Shown piece by piece: positions 1 through 5,149 of a stretch of 5,149 nt of DNA (within the stretch, counting starts at the first letter, position 1; each line of letters begins with the position of its first letter). Where the stretch lies: NCBI GenBank assembly GCA_903932385.1, contig CAIZGA010000033.1, forward strand, positions 1 to 5,149, in the 5' to 3' direction. A model generated the notes under the pieces. The model was not told the DNA's origin and made no database searches. It saw only the letters and a list, made by a program, of their open reading frames with translations. A program made the translations under genes and the position numbers. Source of the stretch: an uncultured Acidobacteriota bacterium. GTDB lineage: Bacteria > Acidobacteriota > Terriglobia > Terriglobales > Acidobacteriaceae.

Positions 1-200
1 CCGCAACTGACGGCGGCGAGAAGACCGCAGGCGTAGATGGCCATGTGGGCCGGGGTCCAGAATGTGTCGCGGCCGATGGTGCGGTGCCAGCTGACGTCCC
101 AATGCGCGCCGATGACGACGCTGGTAACGGCGAGCACGCCGCACCAGATATACCAGGGCACGTGTGGGGCAGAAACCGCGGGGTTGGAGTCGTCTCGCAT
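1..200 (-). CDS. Uncharacterised Trp/His-rich membrane protein, N-terminal part (partial)
   Basis: This reading frame begins at an ATG whose complement is bases 198-200 and stays open for 66 codons to the window edge, so the C-terminus is missing. I do not recognise a named family. Residues about 16-34 (WYIWCGVLAVTSVVIGAHW) form a likely first membrane helix. A polar, aromatic loop follows, containing HWDVSWHRTIGRDTFWTP. A second hydrophobic stretch starts near residue 51 (HMAIYACGLLAAVSC). Four Trp and four His in the first 52 residues, several at the helix ends, could bind a metal or cofactor, but that is inference. The loop resembles what I recall of uncharacterised multi-pass proteins in Acidobacteriota. 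The gene is divergent from the thioredoxin-like gene. No Shine-Dalgarno sequence precedes the ATG. The helix pattern and the uninterrupted frame make it likely to be real. Confidence 0.7.
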   Translation of the reverse strand, partial: MRDDSNPAVSAPHVPWYIWCGVLAVTSVVIGAHWDVSWHRTIGRDTFWTPAHMAIYACGLLAAVSC

Positions 201-211
201 GGTCTGAGGGT

Positions 212-217
212 ATTGTA
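212..217 (-). promoter_or_regulatory. Possible -10 box for the leftward membrane-protein gene
   Basis: Read on the minus strand, TACAAT lies 11 bases before the ATG at 200. A transcript starting about 7 bases after it would have a leader of only about 4-5 bases, consistent with the absence of a Shine-Dalgarno sequence. No convincing -35 box sits at normal spacing, so this is a weak call. Confidence 0.25.
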
Positions 218-267
218 AGCCGACAAAGAATTTTGCTGGATTCAGATGGTTCAGGGCGGCGCGGGAA

Positions 268-276
268 TGCTAGAGT
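268..276 (+). promoter_or_regulatory. Candidate extended -10 promoter for the thioredoxin-like/yihY unit
   Basis: The sequence TGC-TAGAGT matches an extended -10 element (TGn followed by a TATAAT-like hexamer, 4 of 6). It lies 19 bases before the ATG at 296 and would put the transcript start near 283, just upstream of the GGAG ribosome binding site. The hexamer at the -35 position (GGTTCA, 248-253) is poor, which extended -10 promoters can tolerate. Assignment is by eye only. Confidence 0.35.
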
Positions 277-286
277 TCTGATAGTT

Positions 287-290
287 GGAG
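287..290 (+). promoter_or_regulatory. Ribosome binding site that fixes the thioredoxin-like gene start
   Basis: GGAG sits five bases before the ATG at 296. It supports that start over the in-frame ATG at 164, which would add 44 charged residues ahead of an obvious signal peptide and overlap the divergent gene. Confidence 0.6.
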
Positions 291-295
291 CCGCG

Positions 296-775
296 ATGAA
301 ATTGAATCTGCTGACAAAAAATATCTGGCGGGTAGCGACGCTGGCGTTGCTGATGACGGCGAAGCTGCCGGCGCAGTGGACGCCGATTTATTCGAATGAA
401 GACGCCAAGCCGGTGATCAAGATAACGCTGGCGGCGGCGGCCAAAACCCACAAGCGGGTGATTCTGGATTTTGGTGGGAACTGGTGTCCGGATTGCAAGG
501 TGCTGGATTATTACTTTCATCAATCGCCCAACGATGCGCTGCTGGCAAAAGGTTTTCTGGTGGTGCATGTGAACATCGGCAACTACGACATGAACCTGGA
601 TGTGGCGGAGCGGTACGGTGTTCCGTTGAAGCGGGGAGTGCCGGCGCTGGTGGTGCTGGACTCGCAGGGACGCACGCTGCTGGTGCAACGCAGCGGCGAG
701 TTTGAAAGCATGAGCCGCATGCAGTCGGAGTCGGTGACGGAATTCCTGAAGAAATGGATGCCGCCGACGCGATGA
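296..775 (+). CDS. Exported thioredoxin-like protein with WCPDC active site
   Basis: A 159-residue thioredoxin-fold protein, probably exported and acting in thiol-disulfide chemistry in the periplasm. Residues 1-26 look like a signal peptide: basic n-region (K2, K8, R12), hydrophobic core about 13-21, and a possible cleavage after LPA at 24-26. The redox motif is W63-C64-P65-D66-C67 within LDFGGNWCPDCK, placed after the first beta strand as expected. The cis-proline is P116 in RGVPALVVLD, followed by the usual strand-turn-strand. The loop at 71-80 and the HVNIGNYD segment (91-98) resemble thioredoxin_7/DsbD-C-like proteins more than classic TrxA (WCGPC). An in-frame ATG at 164 is open but unlikely, as argued for the ribosome binding site. 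The stop overlaps the next start (ATGA). The physiological partner is unknown; a reductase, chaperone-like or cytochrome-maturation role cannot be told apart here. Confidence 0.88.
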   Translation: MKLNLLTKNIWRVATLALLMTAKLPAQWTPIYSNEDAKPVIKITLAAAAKTHKRVILDFGGNWCPDCKVLDYYFHQSPNDALLAKGFLVVHVNIGNYDMNLDVAERYGVPLKRGVPALVVLDSQGRTLLVQRSGEFESMSRMQSESVTEFLKKWMPPTR

Positions 776-1644
776 GCAAGAGCAAGCAGCCGAGAGTGAA
801 ACATCCCAGGACCTTTACGCACCTGTGGCATGCGGTGCGGCAGGCTGCGATGCATGACGTATTGATGCTGGCGAAGGCGGCGTCGTACTCGGCGGTGGTG
901 GGAATGTTTCCCGCGCTGATGCTGCTGGTGTTTCTGCTGCGATTGAATGAGAGCACGGCGGGGTTGAGCCATACGCTGAATTCGCTGGTGACTTCACTGC
1001 TGCCGCCCAATGCTGCGCCGATGATTGAAAATTATGTAACGCAGCAGCAGCACACGCGCCACTCCAACTGGGTGCTGGCGTGGACCTGCGTGGTGAGTCT
1101 GCTGGCGGCGCAGGGAATTCTGTTGTCGTTGATGGAAGGATTCCGGCGCGCGTACGGCATCAAGCGGCATGAAGTGAACCGCTGGAATGAACGCATGAAG
1201 TCGCTGCTGCTGGTGCCGCTCTCGCTGCTGCCGATGACGGCGGCGACGGCGATGATTATCTACGGCCACCAGATTGAGGCGTGGATGACTGTGCATTCCA
1301 GCCATGTGCTGCGGGTGTATGTGGTCTTCGGCTGGAGAATGGTGCGTTGGGCGATTGCGCTGGGCAGCAGCGTGGCGGTGCTGACGATGGTCTACCAGTA
1401 CGGCATACCGATTCGCCACAAGTGGACGAGCCTGTTGCCGGGGGCGACGCTGGCCACGGTGACGTGGTTCGGCGCGACGTTGTTTTTCGGCTGGTATGTG
1501 GGTCATTACGCGCACTACGCGCAGGTGTACGGCCAGCTGGGCGCCGGTATTGCGCTGCTGTTCTGGCTCTACATGGTGGCGTACAGCGTGCTGGTGGGCG
1601 CGGAGTTCAACGCACAGCATAAGAACCCGACGGTTGAGGGCTAA
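772..1644 (+). CDS. YihY/BrkB-family inner-membrane protein
   Basis: A 290-residue multi-pass membrane protein of the YihY/virulence factor BrkB family, close to the usual length. Members are inner-membrane proteins of uncertain function; an earlier RNase BN assignment for the E. coli relative was not upheld. Likely helices lie at about 33-56, 101-121, 145-165, 190-210, 222-245 and 257-279. Family hallmarks are the first helix with AASYSAVVGMFPALMLLVF, the SLMEGFRRAYGI segment (119-130) after helix 2, and the C-terminal GAGIALLFWLYMVAYSVLVG followed by AEFNA (257-281). I chose ATG 772 because it overlaps the upstream stop as ATGA, typical of translational coupling. An alternative in-frame ATG at 754, with weak GAAG before it, would add six residues. 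No Shine-Dalgarno precedes 772, so translation probably depends on ribosomes ending the thioredoxin-like gene. Substrate or role unknown. Confidence 0.92.
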   Translation: MSKSKQPRVKHPRTFTHLWHAVRQAAMHDVLMLAKAASYSAVVGMFPALMLLVFLLRLNESTAGLSHTLNSLVTSLLPPNAAPMIENYVTQQQHTRHSNWVLAWTCVVSLLAAQGILLSLMEGFRRAYGIKRHEVNRWNERMKSLLLVPLSLLPMTAATAMIIYGHQIEAWMTVHSSHVLRVYVVFGWRMVRWAIALGSSVAVLTMVYQYGIPIRHKWTSLLPGATLATVTWFGATLFFGWYVGHYAHYAQVYGQLGAGIALLFWLYMVAYSVLVGAEFNAQHKNPTVEG

Positions 1645-1666
1645 ATTCCGCGTAAAGAATGTGTAA

Positions 1667-1691
1667 GGCCGCGGTAGATATTTGCGCGGCT
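1667..1691. repeat. Inverted repeat downstream of the yihY-family gene
   Basis: GCCGCG (1668-1673) and CGCGGC (1685-1690) are perfect complements, with one more G-U pair outside (1667/1691) and an 11-base AT-rich loop (GTAGATATTTG). It begins 22 bases after the stop codon. No T-run follows, so it is not a classic intrinsic terminator. It could weakly end or stabilise the upstream transcript, or be a protein site. Confidence 0.4.
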
Positions 1692-1766
1692 GACACACGC
1701 CGGAGTGGTCCAGCCAGTTAGAATAAGGATGAAGCCACATACAACAGGAAGCATCCACAGATAAAC

Positions 1767-1782
1767 GCTGCCTGCGGGCAGC
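1767..1782 (+). repeat. pyk leader hairpin A
   Basis: GCTGCC (1767-1772) pairs perfectly with GGCAGC (1777-1782) across a four-base TGCG loop. It shares its 5' arm with the larger hairpin at 1768-1794, so only one can form at a time. Confidence 0.45.
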
Positions 1783-1794
1783 CGAAGCAGGCAG
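1768..1794 (+). repeat. pyk leader hairpin B, abutting the ribosome binding site
   Basis: CTGCCTGC (1768-1775) pairs with GCAGGCAG (1787-1794) over eight base pairs with an 11-base loop. Its 3' arm takes in the first two bases of the purine-rich AGGGGAGAGA at 1793-1802, the only Shine-Dalgarno candidate for pyk. No T-run follows, so a terminator is unlikely; translational modulation is possible. Confidence 0.45.
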
Positions 1795-1802
1795 GGGAGA
1801 GA
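1793..1802 (+). promoter_or_regulatory. Purine-rich ribosome binding site of pyk, unusually distant
   Basis: AGGGGAGAGA is the only anti-16S-like stretch before the pyk ATG. Its end is 11 bases from the ATG at 1814 and its GGAG core is 14 bases away, longer than the usual 5-9. No better in-frame start lies nearer. Confidence 0.45.
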
Positions 1803-1813
1803 TTTTCAGTCCG

Positions 1814-3370
1814 ATGAATGCAAAGCTGAATGAGTTGATTGATACACAGAGCGTAGAGAAGCGCAGGGCAAAGATTGTGGCCACGCTGGGGCCGGCCTGT
1901 TCCACAGAGGCAACCTTCCGCCACCTGGTGCGCGCGGGGCTGGATGTTGTGCGGTTGAATTTTTCCCACGGCACCCATGCAGAAAAACTGAAGCTGATTG
2001 AGATGGTCCGCAAAGTGGCGGAGAAGGAAAACAAGCCGTTGTGCATTCTGGCCGACCTGCAGGGCCCGAAGATCCGCACCGGCAAGTTGAAGGACGGCAA
2101 GAGCGTGGAGTTGAAGGCGGGCGACAAGCTGCGCATCACGCCGCGCGATGTGCCGGGCACGGCACAGGTGGTGAGCACAACCTTCCGCACGCTGGCCGAG
2201 AACCTTGAAGTGGGTTCGCGCATTTTGCTCTCCGATGGATTGATTGAGCTGGTGGTGCACCAGGTGGACGGCAACGACGTGGTGTGCGACATCATCAACG
2301 GCGGCGTGCTGGGCCAGAACAAGGGCATCAACCTGCCGGGCATCCCGGTGCGTGTGCCGTCGCTGACGGAAAAAGATCTGGAAGATTTGCAGTTTGCGCT
2401 GAAGCACAAAGTGGATGCGATTGCCGTTTCGTTTGTGCGCACGGCGGAAGATGTTCGTCTGGTGAAGCAGCGCGTGGCCGCATTGGGCGCCGAGACCTGG
2501 GTGATTGCCAAGCTGGAGAAGCCGCAGGCGATTGATAATCTGGAAGCGATTCTGGAAGAAGCCGATGGCGTGATGGTGGCGCGCGGCGACCTGGGCGTGG
2601 AGATGCCGCCGGAAAAAGTGCCGGCCATCCAGAAGCGCGTGATTCGCCTGGCGGCACAGCACCGCAAGCCGGTGATTACGGCGACGCAGATGCTGGAGTC
2701 GATGATTGAAAACCCGCGACCGACGCGCGCCGAAGCCTCCGACGTTGCCAATGCAATTTATGACGGCACCGATGCGGTGATGCTCTCGGGCGAAAGCGCG
2801 ATGGGCAAGTATCCGGTGAATGCGGTGGCGATGATGTCGCGCATTGTGCTGGAGACCGAGTTGCAGATGCGCACCGACCTGACCAACATTGTGCCGGAGC
2901 GCCAGCACGGGCCGGGACTCTCAGTGGCGGAAGCGATTTGTGAATCGATGGCGCACGCGGCGAAAGATGTGAGCATGTCGGCGATTGCGGTATTCAGCGA
3001 GACCGGAACCACGGTGCGGCTGATTTCGAAATATCGTCCGGGACCGTACATCTATGCGCTGAGCGCGTCGGAGAGCGTGGTTCGCCGCTGCAATCTGTTG
3101 TGGGGAGTGGAGCCGATCCGCTGCCCGCGCTTTACCAACACCGACACGCTGGTGGAGATGGCGGAAAAAATTCTGGTGGATGCTGCCGTGGTGAATGAAG
3201 GCGAGCTGCTGGGTATTGTGGCCGGCACGCGCACCCGCAGCGGATCGACCAACTTCCTGCGCCTGCACATGGTGGGCGATGTGGACAGCGGCCGAGGTAA
3301 GAAAAAATCGCCGAGCAAGAAAACGGCGGGCCGCAAAGTTGCAGCGAAAAAATCCGTCCGCAAAAAATAA
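1814..3370 (+). CDS. pyk: Pyruvate kinase with a basic C-terminal tail
   Basis: A 518-residue cytosolic enzyme of glycolysis: phosphoenolpyruvate + ADP to pyruvate + ATP. RRAKIVATLGPAC (17-29) opens the TIM barrel. R47, N49, S51 and H52 in VVRLNFSHG are substrate and nucleotide ligands. The B domain spans about 90-178. VIAKLEKPQAI (230-240) is the family signature, with catalytic K233 and metal ligand E235; VARGDLGVE (255-263) supplies metal ligand D259. ATQMLESMIENPRPTRAE (290-307) and DAVMLSGESAMGKYP (320-334) are conserved. The C-terminal domain (about 355-487) keeps a phosphate-effector-like loop, SETGTT (395-400), and ends at NFLRLHMV. Two oddities: DLQGPKIRT (81-89) mixes K+-independent and K+-dependent signature residues, and residues 494-518 form an extra tail with 13 of 25 Lys/Arg. 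A family member normally ends near residue 488. The start adds about 16 residues to the usual N-terminus, but no better one is visible. No terminator follows the stop. Confidence 0.97.
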   Translation: MNAKLNELIDTQSVEKRRAKIVATLGPACSTEATFRHLVRAGLDVVRLNFSHGTHAEKLKLIEMVRKVAEKENKPLCILADLQGPKIRTGKLKDGKSVELKAGDKLRITPRDVPGTAQVVSTTFRTLAENLEVGSRILLSDGLIELVVHQVDGNDVVCDIINGGVLGQNKGINLPGIPVRVPSLTEKDLEDLQFALKHKVDAIAVSFVRTAEDVRLVKQRVAALGAETWVIAKLEKPQAIDNLEAILEEADGVMVARGDLGVEMPPEKVPAIQKRVIRLAAQHRKPVITATQMLESMIENPRPTRAEASDVANAIYDGTDAVMLSGESAMGKYPVNAVAMMSRIVLETELQMRTDLTNIVPERQHGPGLSVAEAICESMAHAAKDVSMSAIAVFSETGTTVRLISKYRPGPYIYALSASESVVRRCNLLWGVEPIRCPRFTNTDTLVEMAEKILVDAAVVNEGELLGIVAGTRTRSGSTNFLRLHMVGDVDSGRGKKKSPSKKTAGRKVAAKKSVRKK

Positions 3371-3416
3371 CTGAAAGAAATAACGACCAGCTTTCCACAC
3401 CTCTGATGCGCCCACA

Positions 3417-3448
3417 ATGCAGCCATGAACATACAATCATGGCTGTAT
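3417..3448. repeat. 12-bp inverted repeat overlapping the mutL start codon
   Basis: ATGCAGCCATGA (3417-3428) and TCATGGCTGTAT (3437-3448) are complementary at 11 of 12 positions, the exception being G-T (G-U in RNA), around the 8-base spacer ACATACAA. The inner eight pairs are perfect. The right arm contains the A and T of the mutL ATG. As RNA it would bury the start codon; as DNA it is a good operator-like palindrome. Confidence 0.65.
3432..3437 (+). promoter_or_regulatory. Possible -10 box for leaderless mutL expression
   Basis: TACAAT matches the bacterial -10 consensus at 5 of 6 positions and lies 9 bases before the mutL ATG, so transcription would begin about 0-3 bases before the ATG. 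This agrees with the lack of any Shine-Dalgarno sequence between 3420 and 3446. No good -35 box is seen at 17 bases spacing (CGCCCA region), which keeps confidence low. Confidence 0.35.
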
Positions 3449-5149
3449 GGGGCGCATTCGTGTATTGCCGGACCAGGTAGCCAACCAGATCGCCGCGGGC
3501 GAAGTGGTGGAGCGGCCCGCTTCGGTGGTGAAAGAGTTGATGGAAAATGCGCTGGACGCCGGCGCGCGGCACATCCGCGTGGATGTGGAGGCGGGCGGGC
3601 GCAAAATGATTCGCGTATCCGACGACGGCTGCGGCATGGTGCGCGATGATGCGCTGCTGGCCTTTGAACGCCATGCAACTTCAAAGCTGAGGTCGAGCGA
3701 TGATTTGCTGGCGATTGCGACGTTGGGATTTCGCGGCGAAGCGCTGCCGTCGATTGCGTCAGTATCGCGGCTGCTGTTGGCCACGCGAGTGGCAGAGGAC
3801 AGCGCGGGCACGGAAGTGGAAATTGCCGGCGGCAAAGTATTGCGCGTGGACGAGGCGGGGCTGCCGCAGGGAACCACCATCACGGTGCGCGATCTTTTTT
3901 ACAACACACCGGCGCGAAAAAAATTCATGAAGACCGAGCAGACCGAACTGACGCATGTGGCCGCGTTGGTGACGCATTACGCGCTGGCGCATCCGGAGCG
4001 GCATTTTGAATTGCACAGCGCGACGCAGGTGCTGCTGAATGTGCCCGGCGTGGCGACGGCGGCGGAGCGGATGTTTCAAATCTTCGGGCGCGAGACGGTG
4101 GACCAGATGCTGCCGGTGGCTGCGGAGATGGATTTTTCGCGCAGCGGATTGCCGGAGCCGCCGCCGTGGAAACGCGAGGCGGAGTATGTGCCGCCGCCGA
4201 CCGGGCATCTGCGGGTAAGCGGATTTGTTTCGCGGCCCGAGTTGCAGAAACTGAATCGAAATTCCATTTATGTTTTTGTGAACCACCGGCTGATTCGCGA
4301 CCGGCTGATTCTGCACGGGTTGATGGAAGCGTATCGAAATATTCTGCCGCCGACTTCGTTTCCCGTGGCGCTGCTGTTTTTGGAAATGCCGCCGGAGGAA
4401 GTGGATGTGAATGTTCATCCGGCAAAGACCGAGGTGCGTTTTCGGCAGCAGAGCGTGGTGCATGATTTTGTGCGCGACACGGTGCGGACATCGCTGCTGC
4501 GTTCAAGGCCGGCGGCGAGTTTTGCCGGTGCGTTGCATCCGGCGGGCGGGGCGGCGTCAACGCTGCAGATTGATGTGACGCCGGAGCCGTCGGAGTTGGC
4601 GCAGGAGTCAACTCCGCCAGCGGTGATGGAGGAAGCGGCGCCGTTTGTGCTGGAGCCGGTGCGGCCTGCTGCAGAAAATGCTGCGCTGCCGTTTTCATTG
4701 CCGCCGAGCGAAGGGATTGTTGCTGCGAGTCATGGCGCGGCGATGAATTCGCATACGCCGGCGTTTGTTTCTTCGCCGGCATCGCGTGCGTGTGAGTTGC
4801 TGCAGGTGGGTGACGATAATCTGCCGCCAACGCTGACTTCTCTGGAGACATTGAAGCCGATTGGGCAGTTGAAGGCGTCGTTCATTCTGGCGGTGAATGA
4901 AGAAGGTTTGTGGATTGTGGACCAGCATGTGGCGCATGAGCGGATCTTGTTTGAAAAAATCCTGCGTGAACGCGAAGTGGAAGGCGTGCAGCGACAGCGG
5001 TTGCTGATGCCGTTGCTGGTGGAGCTGTTGCCGGCGCAGATGGTGGCGTTTGCCTCGATTGCGGCGGAGTTGGAATACAACGGATTTGGAGTGGAACCCT
5101 TTGGGCCGCGAACGCTGGCGGTGAAGGCCGCGCCGGTGGGCCTGGAAGG
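3447..5149 (+). CDS. mutL: DNA mismatch repair protein MutL, endonuclease type (C-terminus cut by window)
   Basis: Open for 567 codons to the window edge; full-length homologues of this layout usually exceed 600 residues. MutL couples mismatch recognition by MutS to strand incision and removal. The N-terminal GHKL ATPase shows all motifs: QIAAGEVVERPASVVKEL (14-31) with catalytic E30 and N34 in ELMENALDAGA, DDGCGM (59-64), ATSKL (77-81), GFRGEAL (94-100) and GTTITVRDLFYNTPARKKF (142-160). The transducer domain ends at DVNVHPAKTEVRF (320-332). Residues about 340-465 form a Pro/Ala/Glu-rich linker. The C-terminal dimerisation/nuclease domain starts near PIGQLKASFILAV, and DQHVAHERILFE (492-503) fits the metal-binding endonuclease motif DQHA(X)2E(X)4E except Ala to Val. 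This type nicks DNA itself, unlike E. coli MutL, which relies on MutH. The start has no ribosome binding site but matches the family N-terminus exactly. It lies 76 bases after pyk and probably has its own promoter. Confidence 0.96.
   Translation, partial: MGRIRVLPDQVANQIAAGEVVERPASVVKELMENALDAGARHIRVDVEAGGRKMIRVSDDGCGMVRDDALLAFERHATSKLRSSDDLLAIATLGFRGEALPSIASVSRLLLATRVAEDSAGTEVEIAGGKVLRVDEAGLPQGTTITVRDLFYNTPARKKFMKTEQTELTHVAALVTHYALAHPERHFELHSATQVLLNVPGVATAAERMFQIFGRETVDQMLPVAAEMDFSRSGLPEPPPWKREAEYVPPPTGHLRVSGFVSRPELQKLNRNSIYVFVNHRLIRDRLILHGLMEAYRNILPPTSFPVALLFLEMPPEEVDVNVHPAKTEVRFRQQSVVHDFVRDTVRTSLLRSRPAASFAGALHPAGGAASTLQIDVTPEPSELAQESTPPAVMEEAAPFVLEPVRPAAENAALPFSLPPSEGIVAASHGAAMNSHTPAFVSSPASRACELLQVGDDNLPPTLTSLETLKPIGQLKASFILAVNEEGLWIVDQHVAHERILFEKILREREVEGVQRQRLLMPLLVELLPAQMVAFASIAAELEYNGFGVEPFGPRTLAVKAAPVGLE

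Noticed and set aside
164..295. In-frame upstream start giving a 203-residue thioredoxin-like protein
   Set aside because: It would put 44 charged residues before a signal peptide and overlap the divergent gene; the ATG at 296 has a GGAG five bases upstream.
1690..1724. Promoter for pyk from CTGACA (1690-1695) and TAGAAT (1719-1724)
   Set aside because: Both hexamers look fair, but the 23-base spacer is too long for a sigma-70 type promoter. TAGAAT alone could still be a -10 box.
1698..1780. tRNA-like start (GCCGGAGTGGTCCAGCC) in the pyk upstream region
   Set aside because: No anticodon arm, no T-loop motif (GTTCRANNC) and no matching acceptor strand follow.
994..2751. 585-codon antisense open frame covering parts of the yihY-family gene, the spacer and pyk (with similar long antisense frames at 1718-2908 and 3925-4851)
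   Set aside because: These lie opposite well-identified genes, have Arg/His/Ser/Pro-rich low-information translations, and result from the G-ending codon bias that removes stops in antisense frames.
3371..3416. Terminator after pyk
   Set aside because: No stem followed by a T-run is present in these bases, so read-through into mutL cannot be excluded.
3425..3649. 74-codon plus-strand frame overlapping the start of mutL
   Set aside because: It is out of frame with the clearly conserved MutL N-terminus, has no ribosome binding site and has a Gly/Arg-rich shadow composition.
3700..3740. Short tandem repeat like the mutL LALALA-coding repeat of E. coli and Salmonella
   Set aside because: The matching region encodes DLLAIATLGFRG and contains no tandem 6-base repeat.

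Overview
The window is a GC-rich (roughly 60%), densely coding bacterial chromosome segment with strong use of G-ending codons (GCG, GTG, CTG). The Trp/His-rich membrane protein at the left edge and the style of MutL and pyruvate kinase suggest Acidobacteriota (Terriglobia-like), but this rests on recognition only and a sequence search has not been run. No mobile element, tRNA, rRNA or CRISPR array is visible. No stretch over 300 bases lacks a gene; the largest gap is 169 bases.

Layout. Bases 1-200 (minus strand) hold the N-terminus of an unidentified membrane protein. A 95-base divergent spacer separates it from a plus-strand two-gene unit: an exported thioredoxin-fold protein with a WCPDC active site (296-775), overlapped by ATGA with a YihY/BrkB-family inner-membrane protein (772-1644). 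A 169-base spacer (1645-1813) with three inverted repeats leads to pyruvate kinase (pyk, 1814-3370), which ends in a histone-like Lys/Arg-rich tail. A 76-base spacer contains a 12-bp inverted repeat that runs into the start codon of mutL (3447 to beyond 5149), an endonuclease-type DNA mismatch repair protein cut off by the window edge.

How the genes relate. The thioredoxin-like protein and the BrkB-family protein are probably co-translated and may both act at the cell envelope. Pyruvate kinase (last step of glycolysis) and MutL (mismatch repair) have no functional link. mutL seems to have its own control region: it has no ribosome binding site, a TACAAT -10-like box lies 9 bases before its ATG, and the inverted repeat is centred on that box.

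Most of the window is core housekeeping sequence, and I see no convincing new multi-gene system. The points most worth checking are the mutL start-site palindrome with possible leaderless expression, the basic tail on pyruvate kinase, the mixed K+-dependence signature of that enzyme, the competing hairpins in the pyk leader, and the homopolymer tracts in mutL.
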